Of a stretch of 64,000 nucleotides of DNA, positions 36,522 to 48,446 are shown piece after piece. The notes under the pieces are model-generated. The model did not search any database. It had not been told where the DNA came from and was given only the letters and a program-made list of their open reading frames with translations. The stretch comes from Pyricularia pennisetigena (Eukaryota; Ascomycota; Sordariomycetes; Magnaporthales; Pyriculariaceae): positions 1,164,176 to 1,228,175 of the forward strand of contig NC_043742.1 of NCBI RefSeq assembly GCF_004337985.1, written 5' to 3'. How positions within the stretch are numbered: position 1 is the stretch's first letter; each line of letters starts with the position of its first letter. The position numbers and the translations under genes are program-made.

Positions 36522-36854
36522 TAGCGGGAGGGGTAAAATTCGTTAAAATAACAGAGCATCGTTCGAAATGTTCTTGGAGCATCGGTAGATGGTAGTCTCG
36601 AGATAGCATTTGTAAACGTTTTATAATGCTACCTAATGCTGGGGCAAGCTTTCCTAAAGCGCAAAGGGAGCGATATTTAAAAGCAAAAATGGGAAAAATC
36701 CGCAGTTTGGCAATTTCCAAAATCATTTAGGAAATGTTAAATTTTACAAAGGTACGGTGCTATTTAAAAAATATAGTTTAAATGGTGTTGAAAAACAAAA
36801 AAAAAACAATGGTCCAACGATAAAAAGCAGCAATTTTATAAATTAACAATGTTT
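36522..36854. other. Spacer beside pogo1d
   Basis: A minus-strand frame (36394-36726) overlaps the pogo1d end and reads LGKLAPALGSIIKRLQMLSR in the spacer part. This could be the 3' continuation of the neighbouring relic interrupted by pogo1d, but I cannot support that further. Confidence 0.3.
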
Positions 36855-37620
36855 TAAAACATACGCTCCATTTTTATGTTTTCGTTTTTTACCAAAATTG
36901 GTTTACGCATCGGAATTATACGATTGGAAAGCGTACCCCCATGTTTTTATATATATTTTATAACCGGTTTACCATCCCTGGATTTGGATATAATCGTCGA
37001 TAAATCTTAAACTAGCAGCCGATCGTTGTCCCCAATTTCATTTATTTTATTTTTAACGATTCGAACAGGTACGTCCTTATTGTAATATAAAGCAGCGGTT
37101 TCTGGTTTATTTTTGGATTTGCTTGTTAAATAAAATAGCTTTTAAAGTTTTTTTAATTCCAGTTTTTCCATATTATAACGCTCCAAAACGATTGTTATTT
37201 TGGTGCTTGCAATGCTAATTTCGTGCGATTCTTTATCGTATTTATGTGGTTTAAACGAATGGCAAATATCCGGGGCATATTAAATAACACCGTTCCAATC
37301 GTTTGCGATAAATAAAAAATATATTCGCTCGTCGTTACTTTTGTAAAATTTGAAAATATTATAGTTTATTAAAACCGGGATAGGTGGCGAAACATATATG
37401 TACGTTTGGTTTATCACCGTATTAAACCATTTATTATTTTTGAAAACTTTGTTCCAAACCTGCGTTGCTTTTTTTTGCTCCGGGTGAAAATTCGCATTGA
37501 TCCCAACCTGCGCCAGTCCTTTTTTAAATAAATGCGAGATATAGGAGGTAAATGTTTTGTAATCGTGTCGAAGATTTCTTGGGGTAAATTCTCGAAAGTT
37601 CCGAGCTTTTTTTATTCAAA
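36855..37620 (-). pseudogene. Unknown gene relic with F-box-like start
   Basis: Immediately downstream (minus sense) of the pogo1b left end. The first 40 codons read NFRELPQEIFDTITKHLPPI, resembling the LP-EI---I---L start of an F-box, in one frame. From about 37530 a second frame gives FHPEQKKATQVWNKVFKNNK, SNDERIYFLFIANDWNGV, HEISIASTKITIVLERYNME and RNRIIPMRKPILVKN with few stops. I infer one decayed gene with a frame break. The F-box call is weak; the remainder is unrecognised. Confidence 0.4.
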
Positions 37621-37622
37621 TA

Positions 37623-39482
37623 ACGTGGATATACAGTACCCCGGACAGGATAGTACCCCGGACACTTTTCCAACGTGGACGACCCCTTAATTGCAATGGC
37701 GTGTTTTTCCCACATTAACAATGGAATCGTCGAATCGCGAAACGCAAATCATTCTTACGCTAAATGAGCTCCGATCGAATAAAAAACTAAGCGTTAGAAA
37801 AGCTGTAACCATTTTCAATATACCGAAATCGATATTATACGATAGAATAAATAGCGCGACTTTTTTATTTAACCGTCGGCCCAATATGCAAAAATTAACG
37901 GAAAACGAAAAAAAGGTAATTATCCAATATATATTGGACCTGGATTCCCGAGGGTTTCCGCCCCAAATCGTTAATATTGCTACTATGGTCGACAATATCC
38001 TCGCCGCGCGGGACGCGCGATTGGTCGGAATTCGTTGGGCAAATCGCTTCGTCCAACGACGTATAAAATTAAAAACGCGTTTTTTTCGCGCCTACGATTT
38101 TTAAAAAACTTTATGCGAAAACTTTAACGCGTTAAACGCGTAATTTCGTTTAATGGCCAATATAAAGGCCAAATACGGCATCCAGGACTGCGATATTTAC
38201 AATTTCGACGAAACCGGTTTTATAATGGGTTAAATTTGCGGCTATATAGTTATAACCGGGTCCGAAAAACGCGGAAAAAATAAAAAAATTACAGCCTGGT
38301 AATCGAAAATGGGCGATTGCAATCTGCTGCATTAGTAGCGACGGTTATAATATTCCCCTATATATTATCGTTAAAAACGTCCACCATTTCGCGAATTAGT
38401 ATATAAAAGGCGATTTCCCCGCATCCTGGCGTATAAAACCTACCCCCAACGGATGGACAAATAACGAAACAGGCCTGGATTGGGTTCAGCATTTCGAAAA
38501 ACATACAAAATTGCGGACAAAAGGCGTATATCGGATGTTAATATTCGACGGGCACGGCAGTCACCAATCCCCTAAATTTGAAAATTATTGTAAAAATTAT
38601 AAAATTATTCCAGTTTACCTACCTGCTTATTTATTTCACCTAACCCAACTATTTAACGTCGGAATATTTAATATTTTAAAACGGGCGTACGGTTAAAAAA
38701 TTAATATATTTATCCGGGCCTATATTAATAATATTAGTAAAGTCGAATTTTTTTTGGCGTTTGCAACCGCGTATAAAAATTTAATAACAAAAAATAATAT
38801 GGTTGGGGGTTTTAAGGGAGTTGGAATTATCCTTTATTATCCGGAAGCTATTATTTCTAAACTGGATATAAAATTACGTACGCTTTTACCCAAAAAGCCT
38901 GTTTTTCCCACCATTAAATCCTGGGTTTTACAAACGCCATATAACCCAATAAAAACTGTTTTTTAATTAACGTTTATAAAAGTTCGAATTAACCGTTATT
39001 AAAGCAGTTTTCCGACTCCGATTTTCGAAATTGTAAAACAATTAGCGAAAGGTATGGAAAGGTTAACGCACCAAAACACCCTTATTTTTGCAGAAAACCG
39101 CAGTCTTCGGAAAGCCAACGAAGCGTTTAACAAACGACGAAAGGCCAAAAAACACGAATCCGCATAAAAGGGTTAGCAACCGTTTAAGAAGTCCGAGTTT
39201 TAATGGCGCAAAAGAATGCGAATGGGCCTGTATACGAAAAAAAAGGCGAAAATAAGGAGGGATATAATGCGTAAACAACGATTAAACGGCGATGTGGAAA
39301 CTGTGGTAAACCCGGACATAATGCACAAATATATCAGGAAGATGAAGAAATGTCTGCTGTATATAGTTCCGATTATATTGTAGTTAATTAAGCAACGCTG
39401 GCGTTGTAATTGAAATTGGGAATAAGACCGACCGGAAAAGTGTCCGGGGTACTGTCCTGTCCGGGGTACTATACATCCACGT
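37623..39482 (+). mobile_element. pogo1b: pogo1 transposon, full length
   Basis: 1860 bp, exactly the length of pogo1a, with TA on both sides (37621-37622 and 39483-39484). Each terminus has ACGTGGATRTA followed by two copies of GTACCCCGGACA spaced 17 bp apart, in inverted orientation. The transposase relic starts at ATG 37721 (ESSNRETQIILTLNELRSNK) with KAVTIFNIPKSILYDRI as helix-turn-helix, YNFDETGFIMG near 38200, IFDGHGSHQSPKFENYCKNY near 38540 and a ruined zinc knuckle near 39295. Several TAA/TAG interrupt it. It separates the unknown relic at 36855-37620 from whatever lay upstream. Confidence 0.92.
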
Positions 39483-39484
39483 TA

Positions 39485-39639
39485 TCCGAACTCTGAGATT
39501 TAAACTTAAAAATATTATTAACTTTCCCTTTCGCGGTTAGTGAGTACGTTAATGGTATATATTAACATGGGAGCAGAACTGAAGCTTAGAGAGACTGCTA
39601 CTGTATTTAGCCATGTTTCATGTTATACAAGTTAAAAGG
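39485..39639. other. Spacer right of pogo1b
   Basis: Short flank of pogo1b, no coding signal seen. Confidence 0.35.
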
Positions 39640-40330
39640 GTCGGAAAATAATATGGAGGCTCATAACGCCATAGCTATTTGAAATGAAGAGCAAGCAGAT
39701 AACCCAATTAACCCTTTATAACATCATGTTCTGGCAGACCTCGCCTCCAGTTCCGGCTTTCAGCGAAACAGTTCGCGTAAATCATTTCGACGCCCAGTCC
39801 TGTTCGGATATTTTGGGCCTTTGTATCTATTACCTCGACCCCGATAATAAGGTGCGAACTGCCGCGGAGCCCAGAATCGTCCATGGTCCTAAAACTTTCG
39901 ATCCTGCGTACCGGTAAACCTCATTTGCATTTCGGAAAAAGGTTCAGCTGTAAAAAACTCGTAGGGTTTTTATTTGGTTGCGTCCTCAATTTCGCGCCCA
40001 ACCAAAATTTGAATCCCATTAAATGCATTTGTCCCGGAATTAAAAATTAAAATAATTAAATTATTATTTATCCGTTTGCTGTCGATATTACGAGTATCGA
40101 GACCCAGTTTGTTAAAATAGGTCGGGATTTGGCGTATATTAAGGTCCCGTAATATAAACTCCTTCGGTTTTGGTATACCTTTTGCTTCGCCATTTGCAAA
40201 TTTTAAGCTTTGTAAAAATGTTTCGTTAGTAAGATTTTCATTAGGGTAACGAAAATTAGAAAACAGTTCCGAACCTTATTAAACCTTTTATTATTGGTTT
40301 TATAATCCAATTCCATCGTTACCGTAAGCT
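39640..40330 (-). pseudogene. Unidentified gene relic
   Basis: The minus strand reads LFSNFRYPNENLTNETFLQS, KPKEFILRDLNIRQIPTYFN, INNNLIILIFNSGTNAFNGI and QILVGREIEDATK in one frame from about 40290 to 39960, then TAA, then KPYEFFTAEPFSEMQMRFTG. Few stops and good amino acid variety suggest a true decayed gene of at least 200 codons. I recognise no family. The plus-strand frame at 39684-39917 is its antisense shadow. Confidence 0.4.
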
Positions 40331-41327
40331 CCGGTGCACTTGGCTGAAGCGTATTTTAACACGACTGTAAATAGTAGCGGTGGTAATGGTTTATGCCCGC
40401 TGTGCTGCTTTTAAACAACAGCATAATGATTAACGCGGGTTGTAACGCCAGAATCGACGCAATAGGCTGCTCCATTAGATTAAGCCTTTATATTTAGCTA
40501 TAACAACCGGCTTAAGCGGAGTTTTATGTTGGTTATTACCGGAGGAAGTTACAGAAGTTTTAACCATACAGATTTTAGTATGCTGTAATTTCAGCAGCTG
40601 GAAAAGAATGGAAAGACCGAAAAACGAACTTTTTTCCCCAAAATATCCATTTGCTGATTTTTCATTTACGCCTCTTTTTAACGCTAATGCAGTTTATAAA
40701 TTTGTATAAATAAATGTCAAAAAATTTAATTAATAAACCTGGTTAGTAATACCTATATATGGATGTACGGAGTAGGAAATTGCGTATTATTATATTTAAT
40801 AAAAAGGATAAAACGACATATTGCAAAAGTATTATATATATTTGTGGTAATTGAAAAATCTGTTTAATTTGACGGTAATGGTTACCAAACTGGTGTGCTA
40901 GGTCCGTAGGCGTACCAAATTACAAATAGGCTCCCGCTATTATTCGGAATTTGATCGCGGAATTACTTGCTAAAAAAATACTATTAGGTTATCGATGACG
41001 GGACGCCGTACCCCAATTATGGTGGTTAGAGTTGCTTGCTTGCGGTGTGCAAAATGGATAAAGCTTACTTTGACAAATAAAGCAAAAACAACCTATATAT
41101 ATTAAATAGGGTTTAACCTATTTTATTGCCTCAAATGTGCGGTTACGACAGGATACCCTATTGTCGAACGGACGGAAGTTGCGATTTTGCAATTTGGGGC
41201 TAAATTCGAAAAAAGCAAGCGACACCAAGTTTGAAATTTAACCGGGGGGGACCAGGTGCTCGGTGGATATTTCGAAAGCGATAATTACTCGTTATTTTAT
41301 GCTCCCACAGCCGCCCTGGTTTTGTCC
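40331..41327. other. Intergenic, no gene
   Basis: AT-rich to moderate composition, no readable protein or repeat. It is the pre-insertion flank of LINE B. Confidence 0.35.
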
Positions 41328-41340
41328 TTGTTTTTTCCAA
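41328..41340. repeat. LINE B target-site duplication, left copy
   Basis: TTGTTTTTTCCAA, matching TTGTCTTTTCCAA at 47311-47323 with a single C/T difference. It defines the left boundary of LINE B. Confidence 0.85.
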
Positions 41341-44300
41341 ATAGTAGTAGTAGTAGTATTATTTAACGCCGGGTTCGGCCCGGCTTATTAGCCGGCCGTT
41401 AGCAGCCTCCCGAAGGGTATTTCGGCGCGCGTTCTATTTTCTTTATTTATATAAAGGGAAAACAAGGAGGGCAAAGGCGGATCGTGCTTAACCGGGTTCG
41501 TACCCGGTCCTATTTAAGGGGTTAATTTATTAACGCGACCCCGTACCTAAAATGTACGGAAAATTCGTTTAACGGTTTATACCGTAAAATGTGGGTGAAA
41601 AAATAATAAATTTATTTTTCGTTAAAATTCGAATTATTTACGATCGGTGTTTTTAAACGTAAAATGCGTTTATAGCGTGCGGGGCGTTGGCGGGCCGCTT
41701 TAGGGCGGGCGTTAAAATAATTGGTGGTTATCGAAAACGTTTAAAAATTTTTCGGTTACCCGAAATTTATTTGGAAAAATTTGCGGCGTTAAACGCGGTT
41801 TGGCGGCCCGACCGGCCGGTCGTTATTAGGCCACGGCCAGTTTTTCCATACCGCCCGCGAAAAACGGTAATATACCGGGTATTGAAAGGAAATCCGTTTC
41901 CAATACCAAATATACGAAATATTTGCATTTTAATGGTTAAAACGGTTATAATAAATTTTGAAATCGCCGTGGCCGGTCCTTATAACCAAATAATAACCCA
42001 ATAGGGGTTTTAATAAACGCAATTTTTCGGGTTTTTTTTTCGGTATATATTAGAAATTTTATTCCTTATATACGGGGGGCCGTTTACAGATTTTTTTACG
42101 CTATTAATCCTTTTTTATATTCGAAAAAATGGTTTTAAAAACCGTACCGGTACCGTTATACGTAATTTATTAAATTTTCGGGTTTGGGTCCGGCGGTCCG
42201 GCGGAACCGGTTTTGGTTAATTCGTTAACCCGGTCGTTTCCCGGGATTCCCTGGTATTTAAAATACCAACGGACCCGAATTTCGGTGTTTTATTTTCGAA
42301 ATAAATCGACAAAATTATGGAATTCCAAAAAAACTTATTAAAACGAACGCGGCGCGTCGTTTTTAAAACCCCAAATAACCGAAATATTATTTATATAAAT
42401 CCAAATCCGGGCGTTTGGTTGGGTTTTAATTACCGTTTATAATTTTTTTAAAGCGTTAATCGTTTCGGCGTCGAAAACGTCGTTTTCCGGCGTAATAAAT
42501 GCGGAATTTGCAACAAATTCCAGGCCCGCCCTAAAAACGGCCCATCCGTACCCTATTTGGACGCAATTATATTCGTATTTTTCCGAATTATCCGTATATA
42601 CCGCGATATTATTAAATAATATTATATCCAATTATTCGATAAAACGGCGCGCCGTTTTTTTTTTGGAATTCCTCCGGTGGGGTTAATGCGAAAATCCGGG
42701 GTATTGCGAAATACGCGCAATTTTAATTTCCGGATCCGCGGGAGGAATTGTACAACCGTTGATAGGGTTGTGGCCGGCTGGTTTAAGTTACGGGTACAAA
42801 GTATTTTACGCAAGCGGTTAATAAAAGGGTGCCTTTTATCTGCGAACCTTAGTCGGGCACCGTATTTTAGGCGGGTATGGGCCAGCGCGACGCGGGCCGA
42901 AGGTAATCCTGCGTTAAGGACAGTGGACGAGGGGGTGGTTTTATACGCCGGGAGAATTGCCCGTACCGCTAAAACCAGCGGTTTATTTAATATTTTAAAA
43001 AAAACTTTTTATTTATACGCTGGGTTATACCATGCTTCGGTTGCATAAATGGCCGAAAAACCCATATATACCACCGCTATTTTACGAAATGCAGCCGCAG
43101 GCGGTCCGTATTTTATTGCCCCAAAATTTTTAAAATAAATAGCGACCGTTATTATTTTGGTAATTTTTTCGGCCACGTGGCGGCGCCCGTCTAACCGCCG
43201 GTTAAACCAAAAATCCAGTCAACGTATACCCGGGTACCGTTCGGCCCCGGAGGCGTTTTGTCCGCGTCGGCCGCCCGGTAATTGGACCGGGGTAACCGTT
43301 TTACCATTAATCCGGATTTCCGGGTTGCGACCGTATTTTTTTTTAATAATATAAATTATTTTTATTTTTTCCGTTACGAAATGGATTTTTTTTTCCGCCG
43401 TAATTTCGTGTATATTCCGGAATTTATTTTCCAATTAACGTACGTTTTCCTCCAACGAACGTAACGATTTCCATATAAATACGTCGTTTACGTATATTAA
43501 TCGCCATTCCGCACCGTTTTTAACGAGGTACGCCAAATATAATATATATAAAATCGGGGAAAGGGGAAATTTTTACGGGGTACCGTACCCAAACCGCTTA
43601 AAACCCGTAATCGTACTTTCCAGCCGGATTCGGGCCTGGCGGTCGTTTAAAAAATTAATTACGAACCTAAAAAACAATTTATTAAACCCAAAATTCCGCA
43701 TTTTCCGTATTAATTATTTATAAAAAAGGGCGTCGAAAATGTTTTGGACGTCGTATACAATAAAAATAATTTATTCCCCGCGAGTTAAAATTTGCTCGAT
43801 ATTATAAACGAAAATATAAACCAAATTTATCGCCGATCGTTTGGGTAAAATACCGCCGTGGGTGTAATTAAAAAACCTATTACCGTATATAGCCTACGTT
43901 ATCCGGCGTATAACGAATTTTTTAAAACTTTTTCCGATATAGGAAAAAAGGGTTATAAACCGCTAAAATCGAACGTTATTCCGGTTTTTTTTCCCCGTTT
44001 TCGGTAATATCGCAATTTCGGCCTTTTTCCAAAGCGTTGGGAAATACCCGAATTTTAAACAACGTTAATAAAACCTGCGCACCGGTTCGGCCAACGAAAC
44101 CTATCCGGCTTTTAATAACCGGATAATAATTCCGTCGATACCCGGGGACGTATTCGTAACCCCAATATAAAAACGTTCCATTTTTTCCGTATTAATTTGG
44201 GTGTTCCAAAAGATTTTAATTTCGTCCGGCGACCAGGTTTCCAAAAGGTTTTTTTGCAAGTTATCCTCCGCCGAAAATCGGTTAAATACCTTCCGTTATA

Positions 44301-47300
44301 ATATTTCCGTTTTTATTAAAAACTCGTTTATTTGTTCGCCGTTAATAATTAGCGGCGGGGACCGGAAACGTGGTCCGGTTCCCAATTAACTTATTATATT
44401 TTACAAATTTTTATTATCGCGTAATTGGTTAATTTGGTATTTCCAATATTCCCGTTTCGCGGCCCGTACCTTTTTCGTATAAATTTTTTTTCGGTAAAAA
44501 CGTTTATTTTATTTATAACGTTCCGTTTAACCCGTTAAAATTCGGTTTAAAACCGTTGGTAATTTTCGGTCCATTAAAAAACCGATTTGCCTTTTTTTCC
44601 CGCCGGCGTACCCACGACCTACGTTATTTATTTTTATAAAATTATAAATTTAATTATTTACGCGTCCAATACGTAATTATCGGCCGCGGATCCCGGGTCC
44701 GGTATATTTTATATATTAAAAATAAATAATTCCGCGAATTTTAATAACCGGTCGTTTTTAACCGAAACGTTAACCGTTTCCGGGCGCGGGGCGCCGCGCG
44801 TCCGTAGCGTAATATAAAAAATTTGTGGTCGGAATTTGTGTAAAAATTGCTATTAATTATAATAATTATGTTAAAAAAATTGGAAAAAATTATATTTAAT
44901 AAACCCCCGTCGCGGTGGGTAAATACTCCGATATTTCCTGTAAAACGTATATTTTGGGTTTGCGCCTATACCGTTAATTAATCCTTTCCGCGTACGTTTA
45001 TACGGCCTGGTTGGTATATAGTAACTATTACGTTAACATCGCCGTTTAGCACCGTGGGTCCATTTAGTACAATATTGTATATTATTTCCAACGCGGCGTT
45101 AATATTTGCAACCCTATATACGTTAATAAATAATATTCCGTTAATTTTAAACCAAAATACGTTCCGCGTATTTTAATTTTGCGGTAAACGTCGTTGTACG
45201 GCCTTTAGGGCGGCCCCCTTTTTTACGTAAATAAACACCCGGGGCCGGAACCCAGTTATAATTTCGTAAATATTAGCGTATTATTCGTCCATTAACGCAA
45301 AAATATTATAACCCGGGTGCGTTTATATAATCGTATTTAACCCGCATTATGGCTTTTAAACGTTAACCAGGTCCATTTTTTTTTGGTAATATAATTTTAA
45401 TAGGTTTAAATATATACCCATTTTTGTACCTATATTAACTTAAATTACGTTAAAATATTCCCGTTATATATTACCGAGCAAATATTTCGTTATATTAATC
45501 GATGGGTTATTTTTAAATTTATTATATTAACGGGGTAAAATTCGGTAACCGTTGCGTCCTCCATTTCGGTTGCCCAAACGACTTCGTTATATACGCGTTT
45601 TTATTTAACCTGCAAAAAATTGCGGATATCCGCTTTTACCGCTTCGTATAACCGCGTTTTTTTATTTAAAATGTTCGATCGGGAATTCGAAGTTTGCGAA
45701 TACTGCGATAAGGTATTTAAAACCGGGATTGCAAATATTGGTTTTCGGCGGGCCGCTTTAACCCGGTCGTTAATAATCGCGGTACAGTTAATACGTCCGA
45801 TTTTGCGAATCTTTTTTAATTTACGCTGTAAAAATCGTTTAAATTTCCCATTTATTATTAAAAATCGGGTAAAGTAGTTTTTATATCCGGATAGGAAATA
45901 ACCGTAATAATTAACGCATTTGGGGGCTATTTTACACGGTTTTTTTTTTATCGTATATTTTATTTTACCATATATACCGTAACGCGTTTACCGTACGTAA
46001 CGACGTATTTCGCAATATCCCTAGTAACCGTCGTGGTGGTATATAATTTTACGTAATTCTTTAACTTTCCGCGCACGTTTCGATATTTTAAAAAGCTGAA
46101 AAAGTTTTACGGGTTAAAAGAAAAATATTATCCACGTATTTTTAACCGTATATAGGTTGTAATTATATTTGGAAATATACCAATTAATTGGTTATTAGCC
46201 TATTACCACGGTAATTTCCTCCTAAATTACCTTATATACGTTTTTTTTTCCGTCCAAATAATTAAACGTTCGGGGTATTCCAAAAACGGCGTATATATAC
46301 CAAATTATCGGAATAATAATTTCCCGCGCGTTTAATACATTTATAATAGTTTTAACCGCGTTGGGGTTAAGGAATTTTTACCGTATTTCTTTAAAAGTTA
46401 CCGTAATACCTTAACCCGTGGGGGTACGTTTAGCGTTTGGGATTTTATTATATAATACCGAAATTAATTCGGCCAATTTGGTCGTTACCGCGTATAATTC
46501 CTTCGTTACCATCCGCAATTTGTTATTTACGCGGATTAGGATACGGTTAAACGGTTATTTTATTAAACGTTTCGGGGTTTGGGAACGGTTCCGGCCTAAT
46601 TAGGAAAAAATTGCGGATTTATTAAATATATTACCGGGCGTTATATATATTGGGTACAAACGCGTGGCCGGGGTTAAAATTTACGTTGGGGCCGCCGTTA
46701 ATGGCGTGGTGGTTCGTTCGGCCTATATAACCGATTTATTAATAGGTGTGTTTTTATTTTTAAAAACCGACGACGCCGTACCCGTTTTTATAATTAAAAT
46801 ATTGCGTTTTTCGCTGGAATTGGTCGACGAACGCGACGGGGAACGCGAACGTTTTTTTTAAAAAAAATGCGATTAAAAAACCAACCGTTAATTACGTCGT
46901 TAAATTTAAAAACAATTTTCCTAAACGCGGCGTCCTCCGGGGTTTATAAATTTTCGAATTTGGTTATAAAAACTTTTTCGAATTAATTACCGATTATTTC
47001 CACGTTTTTTAATTCCTGCTGCAGTATTTTAATAATTAGGGCCGGGAAATTAAAATACCTTCCGCGGCTAGCCGGTTAAAGCGCGTTAACGGTACGCGTA
47101 TCGAAAAATACGTGTCCCGATTCGGTTTGGCCTTACGGTAAAAACTGCGGCGTATTTTACGGGCGCGCGCGGCGGTTTAAAACCTTTGGTAAGGTTATAA
47201 CGACCGGCGCCCGGAGGGCGAAAATTTTTCAACTGTTAAGCTTATTGGTGTGTTTGGGTGTAAATCGCTAATAAAAGTGGGTCTAACCCATGAATGGTGG

Positions 47301-47310
47301 AGGATGCGTG
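41341..47310 (-). mobile_element. LINE copy B, Tad1-like, minus strand, full length
   Basis: 5970 bp bounded by a 13-bp duplication. On the minus strand it begins CACGCATCCTCC (47310) and ends in a TAC repeat (41341-41360). It mirrors copy A: gag-like zinc-knuckle region near 45900-46000, endonuclease 44700-45300, reverse transcriptase 43250-44200 and RNase H (IAVYTDNSEKYEYNCVQ) at 42437-42631. In the RNase H, DGS has become DNS, a G-to-A-type loss at the Gly next to the catalytic Asp. Open stretches on the plus strand (41687-42004, 42677-43048, 45620-45877, 46418-46861) are antisense shadows. Confidence 0.9.
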
Positions 47311-47323
47311 TTGTCTTTTCCAA
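47311..47323. repeat. LINE B target-site duplication, right copy
   Basis: TTGTCTTTTCCAA; see the left copy at 41328. It adjoins the element 5' end, so the copy is not 5'-truncated. Confidence 0.85.
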
Positions 47324-47964
47324 GGCCACTGGCACCGTAGTACACCGTTTTCTAATCCGTGGAGCCAGATTTACATTCAAATGTTAAACCTAATAAGTAA
47401 ATAAATTCGATTCTGTGATTGAGGACGTAAATAATTGCTTTAACCAATAGATATAATTCCGTATAGAATCGACATTGCCCCGAAAATTGACAAAAGCCCT
47501 CTTTGCAAACAGGCCGCACGTGGTCCAAACACCATACTTTCTTTTCGCAAGTTAGCTACAGCTATTTTACTTGCAGCCTCATGCAGGAATTTCTTTCCTG
47601 CCCATACAGGTTTCTGTCAAGGCCCACAAATCCAACAATTTCTGTACGAAGCCATCTCTCGATCAAATGTCACCTGACATTTTCAGTGCAAAAGCACCCT
47701 TAAAAAAACCACAAAAAATCTTGGCCATCGTCATACTATTAAGGCGCGGGCTTGCCCCTCCTATTCAGATTATTAAAGGAATCGGTGCCGACGACAAAGC
47801 TCAGTTAGGAGGCCCGAGAGAACCGGATACATTTAAAATGGCCAAAGCTGCGTCCGAGGAGCTGCAAAATGTTTTAGCTATTAGGGATTGGCGTTACGGC
47901 GATTGAGGCGACTTCATGATTGTATTTGCAAACCTTGATTAAAAACGATTGTAGGCTATTGATC
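47324..47964. other. Less-eroded spacer, no gene called
   Basis: Normal-looking composition. A plus-strand frame at 47571-47906 (ILAIVILLRRGLAPPIQIIK and EPDTFKMAKAASEELQNVLA) is protein-like but lacks any motif I know, and overlaps a second open frame. It might be an exon of a real gene. Confidence 0.3.
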
Positions 47965-48085
47965 TTGGCCTGCAATAAACAGAATAGGCTAAGCTTAACG
48001 CGACGCGGATAGAAGGTATCGCCTTTGTGGGTCATTGGTCGTTGGTCAGGGTTTGGGTCTGGTATCTAAGGGTTTAAATGTCACA
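47965..48085 (-). repeat. Degenerate LTR fragment, gypsy LTR family
   Basis: Reverse complement begins TGTGACATTTAAACCC at 48085 and continues CCTGACCAACGACCAATGACCCAC, recognisably the first ~110 bp of the gypsy LTRs at 52599 and 58219. Diverged and lacking the 3' part. An old solo-LTR remnant. Confidence 0.65.
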
Positions 48086-48446
48086 GACGCCATGCCCAAA
48101 GACCAAAGTCGGCCAAACCAGTTAAGAGATAGAAATGGTATTTAACAAGCAAAAAGCAGCTGGTTTTGGGTTCTACTATATTTTTCAGCAAAAAATAACG
48201 TCTACTTATACCGGTTAACTTCAATCGTGGGCTTGGTTAGACCTGCTCCAAAAACTGTAATTATTGTTTCAACGTGTCCAAGTAAATGGCTGACCGACAC
48301 CGCCAGGGGCTTTTTTAGGTTGTACATGGGTTTGGCTTCAGGAAAAGAACATAAATAAACTGCTTCGGAGTACAAAAAGGAAAAATTATTTGACGTAAAT
48401 ATTACATAAAACAACATAACCCCAAGACCAGCATCAAGTCTTTATA
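48086..48446. other. Flank of pogo3, no gene
   Basis: A 71-codon minus-strand frame (48202-48417) is unremarkable. Nothing else seen. Confidence 0.35.

Noticed and set aside
41687..46861. Several plus-strand frames within LINE B (for example 42677-43048, 45620-45877, 46664-46861)
   Set aside because: They are antisense to LINE ORF1/ORF2. RIP creates TAA/TAG on the sense strand and leaves the antisense strand open by chance.
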